Origin: an uncultured Bacteroidales bacterium
Lineage (GTDB): Bacteria; Bacteroidota; Bacteroidia; Bacteroidales; UBA932
Direction: 5' to 3'
NCBI GenBank assembly: GCA_900320545.1
Contig: ONSU01000018.1
Coordinates: forward strand, 1-64,000
Length of the DNA: 64,000 nt
Made by a program: the position numbers and the translations under genes. The notes under the pieces were generated by a model, which had not been told where the DNA came from, ran no database searches, and saw only the letters and a program-made list of their open reading frames with translations. This document shows, in pieces, positions 40,690-50,573 of the stretch. Numbering within the stretch: position 1 is the stretch's first letter; each line of letters begins with the position of its first letter.

Positions 40690-42023
40690 CTGACTCCCGC
40701 TTTTTCCCGAATAGATTGGATTTCTTTGGAATAATCCGGAATCTCCGGAGCGACGCTCGTCGCAGGAAGGCTGACCCCCTGCTGCGTGCCTCCGTAAATC
40801 GTGTTGTTCTCCCATTTGACGACGGTCCCGTCAATGACCTGGACGGGAACCATGAAGGACTTGGAGGATACGATCCGGTTGCCCGAGACCGTGAGGTTCT
40901 GCGGGGCGGTGTCCTGGGTGTCACGACCGGTGTAATTGACGGTGATTCCATAGCGGCAGTCTACGAAGACATTGTCGCGGACGATGGCGTCCTTGACCGT
41001 CCAATATCCGTTGAGAGCGGCATTGGATTCCCCGCGCACGACGCAGAGGGCGCTCTTATACCCCGATCCGGTCAGGTTCAGGAAAATGTTCTGCTCTACA
41101 AGGTGCCGTTCGCCGATGATGCGGACTCCGCCCACTTCCGTCCGGTTGCCCGAAAGGAAATAATTGCCGCGGACGATGCAGTCATTGCCGTGGCGGAGGG
41201 TCAGGGTGCCGTTGCTCTGCTCGAAAAGGTTGCCGGTGTAGAGGTTGCCGCAACTCTTGTTGGAGATGATCTCGGCCTGTTCGCCGTCGCAGCGATAGAA
41301 ATGGTTGCCACGGACGGTGCAGCCGGCCTCGTTGAGCGAGAAATCGCTGGTGCCGATCCGGATGGATTCCTGGCCGTTCCGGGCCTTTCCGCCATCGGTG
41401 AAATGGGTGTAGGGGCGGGAGAAATAGTTGTCGGCGATCAGATGCCGGGGAATGATCCCGTCTTCCATCCAGACCACCAGCAGGCAGCCCATGTTGCGCT
41501 TGTCGATAAACGTGCAATGGGACACCTCGTTGTGGTGGCCGTAGAGATTGACCCACTTGGTGTCGATGTCAGAAACCTCGCTGCCGGTGCCGTCGATGAG
41601 GATATCGCTCAGGCGGCAATAGGAGCTGCCCTTGGCGCAGGTGAGGATCTGGTTCTTCACCGAGGTGTCGAGATTCTTGAAGGCGAAGCCCTCCGCCGCG
41701 AGGTATGACCCCTGCAGCTTGATGGAGGACAGGCCGGTGAAGATGACACCGCCGGGCGTTTCGGCCCGGAGCGTAACGGGAGCGGTCTCCGTCCCGCTGA
41801 CATTCACCGTAAGCGCGACATTCTCATAGGTACCGTTTTTCCAGACGATTTCATCGCCGGGTTTTACGGTTTTGAGCGCGGCTTTGAACCCCTCCGCATT
41901 GCTGACGAGGATACTCCCGTCCTTCACGGGAGGCGTTACGACGGGAGGGATGGAAAAGGCCGTCTGGCAGCCCGCCATCAGGAGGACTGCCAGAACGCCT
42001 TTGAAACAATTAATGGGTCTCAT
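40683..42023 (-). CDS. PL6 alginate lyase, single-domain form
   Basis: The 446-residue lipoprotein (VLLMAGCQT) has a short Pro-rich linker and one beta-helix with NGQESIRIGTSDF, RCDGEQAEIISNKSCGN, LTLRHGNDCIVRGN and EVGGVRIIGERHLVEQN. The catalytic Lys and Arg are kept. Together with the longer paralogue it probably attacks different block types of alginate at the cell surface. ATG at 42023 overlaps the end of the preceding gene by 14 bp. Confidence 0.82.
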   Translation of the reverse strand: MRPINCFKGVLAVLLMAGCQTAFSIPPVVTPPVKDGSILVSNAEGFKAALKTVKPGDEIVWKNGTYENVALTVNVSGTETAPVTLRAETPGGVIFTGLSSIKLQGSYLAAEGFAFKNLDTSVKNQILTCAKGSSYCRLSDILIDGTGSEVSDIDTKWVNLYGHHNEVSHCTFIDKRNMGCLLVVWMEDGIIPRHLIADNYFSRPYTHFTDGGKARNGQESIRIGTSDFSLNEAGCTVRGNHFYRCDGEQAEIISNKSCGNLYTGNLFEQSNGTLTLRHGNDCIVRGNYFLSGNRTEVGGVRIIGERHLVEQNIFLNLTGSGYKSALCVVRGESNAALNGYWTVKDAIVRDNVFVDCRYGITVNYTGRDTQDTAPQNLTVSGNRIVSSKSFMVPVQVIDGTVVKWENNTIYGGTQQGVSLPATSVAPEIPDYSKEIQSIREKAGVRW

Positions 42024-43965
42024 TTCCAATCGAGTTCGTCAGAACGTTGGACCAGTAGAGATCAACCTCGATATAGCCCTCCCTGTCAGCGTTGGCAAGC
42101 CCGGTCGCGGCATCCGCGCAAGTAATGTCGCTGACATAGATGAATCCGGCCTTGCGGACACCGACAAGATTGTCTCCCGGCTTGCCACCGGACTTGCAAG
42201 CAGTATTGTAATCCGTATATTGGAGCGTCAGAACACTGCCCTTGATCCAGGTCTTGTTGTCTTCCGCCTTGCCGAAAGCCGGCGCTCCGGAGGAAGCCTT
42301 CGGAACAGTTGTCGCAATATCGGACAGCGTTCCGCCTGCAACGGAGGCTTTTATATCGGCATCGACGATGACGCCCAGCCAGATTACCGGCGTACCCGCC
42401 GTCGCAGGAAGATTCGTCCAGGACCCGTCGACCTTGATACAGTGCGTCTTCAGCTGGTTGGCCGTATTGGCGGGATTGTAGAACGTCAGTTTATGGGATG
42501 AATTACTGCCAGCAAAGAGGTAAGGCGGGACACTGTAATACTGTTCCTCCGTTCCATTGACCGTTCCGCCGGCGGCGGTCACCGTATTGTTTCCGCTCTT
42601 GGCAAAAGGATCGACGGGGGTATTGTACCAGGTATCAGTAGAAATGACGATGCCCTCGTCCAGCAGGATGAACGCATTCTCCGCGTTAAAGTCCGGATAA
42701 GTACTCTTTGAATTCGAACCGATGCCGATTCGGAGTCCCTTTGTATAATAGAACGGAAGGACGGTGATCTTGCCGCAGTCGAGCTCGTTGCCGCCGTTCC
42801 AGACCGCGATGAGATCGACTTCCCTGGCCGCCGTGCCGGTGATGTTCTTCGGCATGACGAAGCGGGCCTCGATGTCGGTCGCGGCCGCGGTGAGCGGAGC
42901 CTCGATGCCGTCGACCTTGAACTTCTCGATCGAAGCGAAATTCTCTCCCTTCACGACCACCTCGCGGCCGAGATAGAGCGCATTGTAGCCCTCTTCGGCA
43001 GGGTTGGCAGACGTAAAGACCGGAGCCGCGGGACCGACCGGCGTGGTGTCGATGCGGAAGGATTCCGCGACGACGGCCTGCTGGGCGGGCGTACCGTAGG
43101 TGGCGGCGAGTTTCTTCGCCTGGACGGCGGGATACATCGTCTCGATACCGGAAGGAATCTTGACGGTGAGGGCCGTCGCGCTCTGATCGCTGATCAGCAG
43201 GGCGATATCACCCCAGAGAATGCCGTCCACAAGGTCGAGGTTCTCACCCGCAAGGGCGATTTCGTCACCGAGACGGGCGTCGCCGGTCTGCGTATAAGCC
43301 GCGAAGACGGGAATCTTGTAGACGAACGGTTCCTGCTCAGTCACATCGATATCGCCACCGCTCCAGACTGCCGTGATATCAAGGTCGGACGTCGCTTCCG
43401 TCGCCGGGACGGCCGGAACCGTCACTTTGACGGCGGCATCCGTCACGTCCGAGAGCGTCGCTTCCGTCGTGCCGAAACGGACGGCGGTCACCTGCGACAG
43501 GTTGCGGCCGGATATGGTCACCTCCGTACCGACGGTGCCCGTCTTCGGGGCGAAGCCGCTCACGAGGGCGTCGGTGACCGGAACTGTCACGTAATAGTCA
43601 TATTTGAAGATGACGGTCTCCTTGTCGGCGTCGAACACCTCCAGGAGAACCTTGGCGGGCTCATCGGCCTGGGGAAGGTTCAGGACGGGAATCTTGAAGA
43701 CAATCTTCTTGATCGTCTGCGAGACGATCTCGGCCTCCACGCCGTCGAAACGGACGGCTCCGACCTTGTCGAGGTTGAATCCCTCGGCCGTCACCTCGTC
43801 GCCGATATAGGCGCGCACCGTTCCGCTCTCGTTCGGATCCGGGGAAAGCTTCTTGTTGGTAATATTGATGGCCGGGGTGTTGACGGTCTCGGGCGCTTCC
43901 TGCTTGCAGGAGACTCCCAGAAGGGCGATCAACAGGACGCCCAGGCCCAGTTTCATGCTTTTCAT
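42010..43965 (-). CDS. IPT/TIG-repeat surface glycan-binding lipoprotein 2
   Basis: The 651-residue protein has a lipobox (LLGVSCKQ) and several IPT/TIG repeats (SGFAPKTGTVGTEVTISGRNL and similar) followed by a C-terminal domain of about 220 residues. Proteins of this build in the third and fourth positions after susCD bind the target polysaccharide. A second in-frame ATG at 43956 has a better spaced AGGA. Confidence 0.75.
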   Translation of the reverse strand: MKSMKLGLGVLLIALLGVSCKQEAPETVNTPAINITNKKLSPDPNESGTVRAYIGDEVTAEGFNLDKVGAVRFDGVEAEIVSQTIKKIVFKIPVLNLPQADEPAKVLLEVFDADKETVIFKYDYYVTVPVTDALVSGFAPKTGTVGTEVTISGRNLSQVTAVRFGTTEATLSDVTDAAVKVTVPAVPATEATSDLDITAVWSGGDIDVTEQEPFVYKIPVFAAYTQTGDARLGDEIALAGENLDLVDGILWGDIALLISDQSATALTVKIPSGIETMYPAVQAKKLAATYGTPAQQAVVAESFRIDTTPVGPAAPVFTSANPAEEGYNALYLGREVVVKGENFASIEKFKVDGIEAPLTAAATDIEARFVMPKNITGTAAREVDLIAVWNGGNELDCGKITVLPFYYTKGLRIGIGSNSKSTYPDFNAENAFILLDEGIVISTDTWYNTPVDPFAKSGNNTVTAAGGTVNGTEEQYYSVPPYLFAGSNSSHKLTFYNPANTANQLKTHCIKVDGSWTNLPATAGTPVIWLGVIVDADIKASVAGGTLSDIATTVPKASSGAPAFGKAEDNKTWIKGSVLTLQYTDYNTACKSGGKPGDNLVGVRKAGFIYVSDITCADAATGLANADREGYIEVDLYWSNVLTNSIGNETH

Positions 43966-43968
43966 ATC

Positions 43969-45663
43969 CTAGAGCTTTGAATAATCATAATCATACTTCT
44001 GCCAGTAGCAGTCGAAGGTGACAACCGTAGATCCATAGTTGGTGGTGCTTCCATTCGTATAAACACCCCAGTCAATCTGCTTGACATGGAGCAGGCCGAG
44101 ACGCTTGATGCCGGCGGCCCGCTGATCGGGGTTGTATCCGTAGTTCTGATAGTAAGCCACGATGAACACCGCGTCCAGTTTGTAGCCGGAATCGTCTGCG
44201 AGCGTTGTCGTCTGATGATCGCACCAACTGCTGCTCTTGACGCCGCCGGCGAGGGAAGTTACGCTGATCCCGGCAATGGTAGAGTTGGTGACATCGATCG
44301 GGAATGTTTCCTCGTCGAGTTTCTCAATCTCATCGTTCAGTACCTTCTGGATCAACTCATTCTCGGTCGCATTGCCGGGATCGAGATAGCGGAACGTAAT
44401 GATGGGCGTGCCGGGCAGGTTGTCGTTGCCTCCGGGAACACGGAAGTCATTGCTCGGTGTAGAAGTCGCATCCACGAAGAAGTTCTTGATCTGACCGTTG
44501 CTGTTGGCGGGGCCATTGACCTGGAGAACGTTTCCGCTGACGGCCGAGAAGAAGAAGTACGGTACGACGGAATTGTAGTCCTCGTCACTGACCACGCCCG
44601 GCTTGGGAACATTGGCGGAACCCCACTGCGCGTTGTGCAGGCGCATCGCCACAGGATCGAGATCCGTCTTCCACTTGGCGTTCTCATAGAGTTTACCGTT
44701 CTCCGGGCTGAAGAAGGATGCGTAGGAATTCTCCGGGACACGGCCCTGGGCCCAGGCCTGGATATTCTCCCAGAATTTGATATAAGGGACATACACGGTA
44801 AACGACTCCGCGAGCACGATGCTCTCGTTGTTATCGAAATACCAGGCTGTCAGGGGGACGACGGTGTCTCCGTCCGGGAAGTCCCCGGCCGGAACGGTGA
44901 ACGTCAGTTCGCCCGCGCTCTTGTAAACCTGGGCTTCCTCCTCACCGACCGTGATGCGGTCGATATTATTGAGGTATTCGCCCGTGAGGGTGATGCTCCG
45001 GCCAACGGCCGTCTTCTCGAATTCATAGGCATTGAAATGCGGCACATAACGCATCACGGTGATGCTCGGGGCGGATGCCTGCGGCGTTTCCACGTCGGCC
45101 GTCCCGTTAAAATAGGTCATGGTGATGCGGGCGGTGGCATCCTCCACATACGGAACCTTGACGATGAGTTCGTCGTCGGTGCCGCTGAGGATCTGCGCCT
45201 CGTGGCCTTCCGTATATCCTTCCGCCGTGAAGAACACCTTCTTGACGGAAAGCATATTCGTTCCCGAGAGCATGATGCTTTCGCCCATATCCGCCTGGGC
45301 CTGCAGGAGCGAAGCCGCGATTTCGGGAACGGCGAACGTACAGCGGAAAGTCGCGTCCGAGAGGCCTTCTCCCTGGGCGTTGACCAGTTTGACGGCACCG
45401 GACGTGACGCCGGAGACCACCTTGATGACAAGGCGCGTATTGGATATTTTGGCGGCGATTTCGACCTGGACGTCACCGATATAGGCCGCAGTCACGTCGC
45501 TGAGGTATTCTCCGGTTACGGTCACCTCGGCGCCGACCGGTGCGGATGCAGGGGTAAAAGCGGTGATGACGGGCTCGTGCGGAACGACCTCGTCCACATA
45601 TACCCTGTCACAGGAAGCTGCCAGAAAGGCTGCGGCAGCGAGTGGTAATAAATACTTTTTCAT
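43969..45663 (-). CDS. IPT/TIG-repeat surface glycan-binding lipoprotein 1
   Basis: The 564-residue protein has a lipobox (FLAASCDR), IPT/TIG repeats beginning ITAFTPASAPVGAEVTVTGE, and a C-terminal domain with WCDH and aromatic clusters (YWQKYDYDY). It is related in layout to the next gene and probably binds alginate chains at the surface. It starts just after the susD stop. Confidence 0.75.
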   Translation of the reverse strand: MKKYLLPLAAAAFLAASCDRVYVDEVVPHEPVITAFTPASAPVGAEVTVTGEYLSDVTAAYIGDVQVEIAAKISNTRLVIKVVSGVTSGAVKLVNAQGEGLSDATFRCTFAVPEIAASLLQAQADMGESIMLSGTNMLSVKKVFFTAEGYTEGHEAQILSGTDDELIVKVPYVEDATARITMTYFNGTADVETPQASAPSITVMRYVPHFNAYEFEKTAVGRSITLTGEYLNNIDRITVGEEEAQVYKSAGELTFTVPAGDFPDGDTVVPLTAWYFDNNESIVLAESFTVYVPYIKFWENIQAWAQGRVPENSYASFFSPENGKLYENAKWKTDLDPVAMRLHNAQWGSANVPKPGVVSDEDYNSVVPYFFFSAVSGNVLQVNGPANSNGQIKNFFVDATSTPSNDFRVPGGNDNLPGTPIITFRYLDPGNATENELIQKVLNDEIEKLDEETFPIDVTNSTIAGISVTSLAGGVKSSSWCDHQTTTLADDSGYKLDAVFIVAYYQNYGYNPDQRAAGIKRLGLLHVKQIDWGVYTNGSTTNYGSTVVTFDCYWQKYDYDYSKL

Positions 45664-45664
45664 A

Positions 45665-47161
45665 TTAGTAACCGGGATTCTGTGCAACTTCGGAATTGAC
45701 ATTTTTGACGGACTGGGGAATCGGAAGCATCGTCTGCCATTCGGCGATGGGATTCACCGTAAAGTCGTACGCGCCGAAGAACGGCTCGCTCAGGAAGAAG
45801 TCGTTGACCCGCGAGACCGCCGTTCCCCAGCGGAGCAGGTCGAACCAGTACTGGTTCTCCAGGGCGAGTTCCACGCGGCGCTCCTTGCGGACCGCCTCGC
45901 GGAAAGCGTACTTGGAAGAGACATCGCCGGACGTATAAGTCGGGATGCCCGCCCGTTCACGGACGGCGTTCAGCAGCGTCAGGGCCTCTGCGGAAGGACC
46001 GGAGAGTTCGTTGGACACCTCCGCGAGCAGGAGCATCACGTCGGCGAGACGGATGACCGGGAAGTCATTCTCGGCATCCCATTCGCTCGTCATCGCAGGA
46101 TCGATGAACTTGTTGCAGTAGCGGGCGTTCACGACCTGGCCGGTCGTCTTGTTGAAGTAACTTTCCTGCAGGGTAACATCCTTGCGGAGGTCGCCTTCGT
46201 TCTCGTTGAAGGCGGCGATCAGGTTGTCGGACGGGAAGTTGTAGTGCTTCGGGGAACCGATGGCCACGTTTCCGCCGTTGTTGATCGGGGCATACAGGGT
46301 GGTGAACGGAGAGCCGATGCCGAGTTTGCCGCTGCGGTAGCGGATGGCGAAGATGATCTCCTTATTCATCTCGTTGTCGGTGGCGAACACCTTGTCGAAC
46401 TTCTCGAGCTGACTTCCCGAAGCGGGGTTGCCGCAGGCGGTCAACACCTCGGAAAGCAGCGTCTTCGCCTTGGCGTAATGCTCGTCGCTGACCTTGTAAT
46501 GGGTCACATAGACCTTCGCGAGCATCACCTTGGCGGCACGGAGATCGACCCGTCCCAACTGGGCGTCGGGACGCTCCAGCGGAAGCAGTCCCTCGTCGAC
46601 GACCTTCTCCAGGTCTTCCTCGATCTGCGCATAGACTTCATCCACGGAGGATCGCTGCATATGGCGCGCTTCGTCGGCTCCGGTCTTGCGGGTCACGATG
46701 AACGTCGGGCCCCAGAGGCGTACGATATTGAAATACATCCACGCGCGCAGGAAGAGGGCTTCCCCTTCGAAACTTGCGCGGGCGTCGGGATCTTCCACCA
46801 CATCCAGGTGAGGAAGCACCGAGTTGGCCCGGTTGATGACGCGGTAGGCGGCATCCCAGTAATTTCCGACGAAGGAATTACCGGAGAGGATGGTGCCGTT
46901 GTCGAGCTGCTGGATCTCCTTGGTGTCCTGCGCCGTGGAGGCGTTGACCCTCATGCGGACATTGTCGGAGCGGAGTTCCGTCACGGCCCATTCGTTATAG
47001 GCCACGTCGTAAAGTGCGTTGTAGGCGCCTACGACAAGGTTCTCGACGCTTTTGGCATCCTTGACATAGGCATCGGCCGCCACTTCGGAAACGGGATAGC
47101 GGTTGAGATTACAGGCGACGGCTGCAAGGGCCGCGGCTGCGAGTATGATTGTCTTTTTCAT
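45665..47161 (-). CDS. SusD-family lipoprotein of the alginate locus
   Basis: The 498-residue protein has a lipobox (LAAVACNLN), the N-terminal NLVVGAYNAL, TPR-like helices (RAWMYFNIVRLWGPTF) and a C-terminal RKERRVELALENQYWFDLLRWG typical of SusD. It forms the lid of the SusC transporter. It follows susC by 5 bp. Confidence 0.9.
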   Translation of the reverse strand: MKKTIILAAAALAAVACNLNRYPVSEVAADAYVKDAKSVENLVVGAYNALYDVAYNEWAVTELRSDNVRMRVNASTAQDTKEIQQLDNGTILSGNSFVGNYWDAAYRVINRANSVLPHLDVVEDPDARASFEGEALFLRAWMYFNIVRLWGPTFIVTRKTGADEARHMQRSSVDEVYAQIEEDLEKVVDEGLLPLERPDAQLGRVDLRAAKVMLAKVYVTHYKVSDEHYAKAKTLLSEVLTACGNPASGSQLEKFDKVFATDNEMNKEIIFAIRYRSGKLGIGSPFTTLYAPINNGGNVAIGSPKHYNFPSDNLIAAFNENEGDLRKDVTLQESYFNKTTGQVVNARYCNKFIDPAMTSEWDAENDFPVIRLADVMLLLAEVSNELSGPSAEALTLLNAVRERAGIPTYTSGDVSSKYAFREAVRKERRVELALENQYWFDLLRWGTAVSRVNDFFLSEPFFGAYDFTVNPIAEWQTMLPIPQSVKNVNSEVAQNPGY

Positions 47162-47166
47162 AACCG

Positions 47167-50100
47167 TCAGAATTTAATGTCAAATCCGAAGGTGACCGTG
47201 GAAGTGAGCGGGAAGCCGCCCCTCTGGTAACCGGAGATCATCGGAGAAGAGTAGTTGCCGGAAGTGAAGCGGGACTCGGGGTTGATACCCTTGTAATCCT
47301 TGCTCCAGATATAGAGCAGGTTGTTGCCCGAGACATAGATGCGAAGTCCCTTGAGGTGATTCTTCAGGTCCTTCTTGTTGAGGGTGAAGCCGACCGTGGC
47401 GTTGCGGAGACAGACATACGAGCCGTTCTGCAGCGGATAGTCCGTATACATGATGTCGAAGCCGTTCTTGCCGAAGGGAACCTTGCCGTTGCCGGGGTGC
47501 TGAGAGCTGACCCAGCGGTCCTTCAGGTAGGCCGCGTTATATTTGTGGGTCTCGTTGTAGTAGACGTCGCCGTTGAAGACCGTGATGCCCTGGACGCCCT
47601 GGATGAGGAAGGAAATGTCGAACTTCCCGATATTGAAGGTGTTCGTCATGCCGTAGGAGAAGGCCGGATAGGGATTGCCGAGCGGAACGCGGTCGTCTTC
47701 GGTGATGAATCCGTCGTTGTTGCTGTCCACGAGGCGGAGACCGCCGGGGACGTCGGAGGTGCTGTGCGGATTGGCGTTGATTTCCTCGACGCTGTTCCAG
47801 ACGCCGTCGGTCTTATAGCCGTAATACTGGATGAGCGGCTGCCCGACGAGGGCGATGTAGGTCTCGTTGCGCTCACCGGGGGTGATCTGCTGACGTTCGC
47901 CGCCGAGTTCGAGCAGTTTGTTGCGGTTGAGGGACACGTTGATGTCGGTCATCCACTTGAAGTGCTTGCGGTCGAAGTTGACGGTACTCAGCTGGATTTC
48001 GACACCGGCGTTGCGGACGCGGCCGATGTTGTTCCAGAAATAGTTGAAGCCCGTGAAGGACTGCGTTGACTGGGCGAACAGGAGGGCCCGGGTGACGGAG
48101 TAGTAGGCGTCCACCGTAAGGGCGATCCGTCCCTGGAGGAAGCCGACGTCGAGACCGCCGTTGAACTCATCCGTCTGCTCCCAGGTGATGTCCGGGTTGG
48201 CCAGGGTGCCGGAGGTATTGGCTGCGCCGGTGACCAGGGAGCCGTTGCCCTTTCCGAGTGCATAGTTGGCGCCGTTGAGCACCTCCAGCGCGGAGGAGTA
48301 CTGGATATTGTTGTTGCCCGTAACGCCGTAGGATGCGCGGAGCTTGAGATTGCTCAGCCAGCTGACGTGCTGCATCCACGGCTCTTCGCTGATGCGCCAT
48401 CCCGCCGAGACCGAAGGGAACCAGGCGTTCTTGTTCTTGCCCTGGAAGAGGGAGGAACGGTCGAGACGGATGGAGGCCGAGAAGAGATAGCGGTCGGCGA
48501 AGCTGTAGGTCGCACGGGCGAGCCAGGACTGCAGGAGCTTGTCCGGATAGCGGAAAGTGCCGGTGCCGGCGGTATTGCCGTTGCCCGATTCCGCCAGGGA
48601 GAAGACCGTCGCGGCGTTGAGCGTGTGGATGTCGTCGGTCGGGAAGCCGGTCGCCGTCATCGCCACGCGCTGTACACGGGTCTTTTCATAGGTGAAGCCC
48701 GCGAGCAGGTCCAGTTTGTGGCGGCCCTTGTTGAGGTTGTAATTCAGGGTGTTCTCCGTAAGGAGGTCCACATACAGGTTGCTGAAGTAGGACGCCTCGC
48801 TCGGGTTGCCGTCCTTGAGGGCGTTGATGTTGGCGTAGTTGTAAGAAGGCGCGAAACGGACCACGACACCGTTCGAGGAGCGGAAGGTGAGGCCCTTGAC
48901 GATGGTCACCTCGCCGTAGACGTTGGCCGTGCCGGAGAAACTCTCGCTCCAGCGCTCGGTGTTGGCCATCACGCTCTTGGGGTTGTTGTTGGCGGAGTTG
49001 AACGGATTGACGCCGCTCGAGCCGCCGTCCCATATCGGGTTGCCGTATTCATCCTCGCCGTTCGTCGGAGTATAGATGTTGTTGAAGTGGCTGCCCCGGG
49101 CGAATCCGGTGTAACCGCCCGTGAAGGCGGTGGTCCAGTCGTTGTGCATCACCGGCAGGAAGGACGGGGTCCTGTAGAAGTCGATGAAGTTGTTGCGCGG
49201 ACGGCTGGCCTTCTGGTAACTTCCGGAGAGATTGTATCCGAAGCGGAAGTGCCGGGAGAGATCAACGTCCATCCGGGTGCGGAAGCCGATTTTGTCGACC
49301 TGGTTCTGCAGCATGATACCCTGGTCGCGGGTATAGAAGGCGGAAGTATAATACTTGAGCCCCTTGCGGCCGCCGGAGACCGAGAACTGCACGTTGGTGA
49401 TGGAAGCCACGTTGCGGAGGCCTTCCCGCTGCCAGTCGGTCGCGCCGATATTCTTCTCGATCCAGGCCGCGGCGCGGTCCTGGGCCTTGACGGGGATGCC
49501 GCCCACGGACTCCTCGAACTCCTGCAGGCGCAGGTAGTCCGTCGCCGTGATCATATCGTGCAGCTTATAGGCGTATTTCACACCCTGATAGGCCTTCACG
49601 CTGTATACGGGCTTCTCCGCGTCTCCGCTCTTGGTCGTGATCATGATGACGCCGTTGGCGGCCCGCGATCCGTAGATGGCGGCCGAGGCGGCGTCCTTGA
49701 GGACCTCGATGGACTTGATGTCGCTGGCGTTGACGTTGCTCAGGCCCTGGGGATCCGGGAATCCGTCCACGATCACCAGCGGAGAACTGTCGGCCGAAAT
49801 CGAACCGGTACCCCTGACGCGGATCGCCGGGGCGACGCCGACCTCGGAGGTGTTGTTGTTGATCGAGAGGCCGGCGATCTGGCCCTGGAGGGCCGTGGTG
49901 ACGTCGGACACGGGGGTGTCGATCAGGTTTTCACCGCCGATCTTGGAGATGGAGCCCGTCAGGTGAGACTTGGCCTGGGTGCCGTAACCCACGACGACCG
50001 CGTCGTCAAGCAGGGTGGCATCCGTCTCCATGAACACGGAGAGGGTGGTCTGCCCGGCCAGGGGGATTTCCAGGGTACGGTACCCGATAAACGAAAAGAC

Positions 50101-50322
50101 AAGGACCGCGTCCTTGTCGGCAACCGGAAGGGAGAAGGCACCGTCCAGGTCCGTGCTGGCGCCGGCGGAACTCCCCTTCACCATGACGGATACGCCGGGC
50201 ATCGGTCCCTGCACGTCAGTGACCGTACCCTTCACCGTCCTGGTCTGCGCACCCGCCATCCAGCATGCCAGAAACAGCAGCGCCGTCGGAAGGAGGTGTT
50301 TCAACTTGAAAGTCGGAGACAT
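47167..50322 (-). CDS. SusC-family TonB-dependent transporter of the alginate locus
   Basis: The 1051-residue protein has a signal peptide ending WMAGAQ, a carboxypeptidase-like DUF (GTVTDVQGPMPGVSVMVKGS), the TonB box region DDAVVVGYGTQ, a plug with PLVIVDGFP and KDAASAAIYGSRAANGV, and a beta-barrel ending in Phe. It imports oligosaccharides across the outer membrane. I placed the start at 50322 because an upstream in-frame ATG at 50376 lies within the operator and beside the -7 element. Confidence 0.9.
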   Translation of the reverse strand: MSPTFKLKHLLPTALLFLACWMAGAQTRTVKGTVTDVQGPMPGVSVMVKGSSAGASTDLDGAFSLPVADKDAVLVFSFIGYRTLEIPLAGQTTLSVFMETDATLLDDAVVVGYGTQAKSHLTGSISKIGGENLIDTPVSDVTTALQGQIAGLSINNNTSEVGVAPAIRVRGTGSISADSSPLVIVDGFPDPQGLSNVNASDIKSIEVLKDAASAAIYGSRAANGVIMITTKSGDAEKPVYSVKAYQGVKYAYKLHDMITATDYLRLQEFEESVGGIPVKAQDRAAAWIEKNIGATDWQREGLRNVASITNVQFSVSGGRKGLKYYTSAFYTRDQGIMLQNQVDKIGFRTRMDVDLSRHFRFGYNLSGSYQKASRPRNNFIDFYRTPSFLPVMHNDWTTAFTGGYTGFARGSHFNNIYTPTNGEDEYGNPIWDGGSSGVNPFNSANNNPKSVMANTERWSESFSGTANVYGEVTIVKGLTFRSSNGVVVRFAPSYNYANINALKDGNPSEASYFSNLYVDLLTENTLNYNLNKGRHKLDLLAGFTYEKTRVQRVAMTATGFPTDDIHTLNAATVFSLAESGNGNTAGTGTFRYPDKLLQSWLARATYSFADRYLFSASIRLDRSSLFQGKNKNAWFPSVSAGWRISEEPWMQHVSWLSNLKLRASYGVTGNNNIQYSSALEVLNGANYALGKGNGSLVTGAANTSGTLANPDITWEQTDEFNGGLDVGFLQGRIALTVDAYYSVTRALLFAQSTQSFTGFNYFWNNIGRVRNAGVEIQLSTVNFDRKHFKWMTDINVSLNRNKLLELGGERQQITPGERNETYIALVGQPLIQYYGYKTDGVWNSVEEINANPHSTSDVPGGLRLVDSNNDGFITEDDRVPLGNPYPAFSYGMTNTFNIGKFDISFLIQGVQGITVFNGDVYYNETHKYNAAYLKDRWVSSQHPGNGKVPFGKNGFDIMYTDYPLQNGSYVCLRNATVGFTLNKKDLKNHLKGLRIYVSGNNLLYIWSKDYKGINPESRFTSGNYSSPMISGYQRGGFPLTSTVTFGFDIKF

Positions 50323-50362
50323 TGTGGTAGTTTTAAGTGTTTCTATTGGGGGATTTTGGCAA

Positions 50363-50395
50363 AATTGGTTAACCAATTCCCGATTTGCAAATATA
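50363..50395 (-). promoter_or_regulatory. Promoter and GntR operator of the alginate operon
   Basis: AATTGGTTAACCAATT (50363-50378) is a perfect 16-bp palindrome. The minus-strand -7 element TATATTTG is at 50395-50388, 9 bp upstream of it. The same spacing occurs at the esterase promoter (29917-29947). Binding would block early transcription. Confidence 0.75.
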
Positions 50396-50460
50396 CATAT
50401 TATTTTTAATTATCCAAATTATTTATCACGCGTGCGAGCTTTTTCCCGCCTTTCCGTCGT

Positions 50461-50516
50461 TTCCGTGCCCGTGCACGAAAATTATTTGGAAAGTCGCGGA
50501 AAGGTTTGTATATTTG
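50461..50516 (+). promoter_or_regulatory. Promoter and LacI-type operator of kdgK
   Basis: TTCCGTGCCCGTGCACGAAA (50461-50480) is a near-perfect copy of the operator; TTTG at 50485-50488 and TATATTTG at 50509-50516 with 20-bp spacing form the promoter. The operator lies just upstream of the -33 element. Confidence 0.7.
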
Positions 50517-50573
50517 CGGAATACAGCAAATAACCTCCGGTATTTTCCGGATCAAACAAAACTATAAACGTTT

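Noticed and set aside
36391..50322. Reading the minus-strand operon as part of pectin breakdown
   Set aside because: Its lyases show PL6 and PL17 landmarks rather than pectate or rhamnogalacturonan lyase motifs, and the SDR plus KdgF fit DEH use.
48367..50409. Long open frame of 680 codons opposite the alginate susC
   Set aside because: It mirrors the codon pattern of the high-GC susC on the other strand and has no recognisable domains; the same holds for other long antisense frames, such as those opposite uxaB/uxaA (18669-20669) and GH28 (52346-54106).
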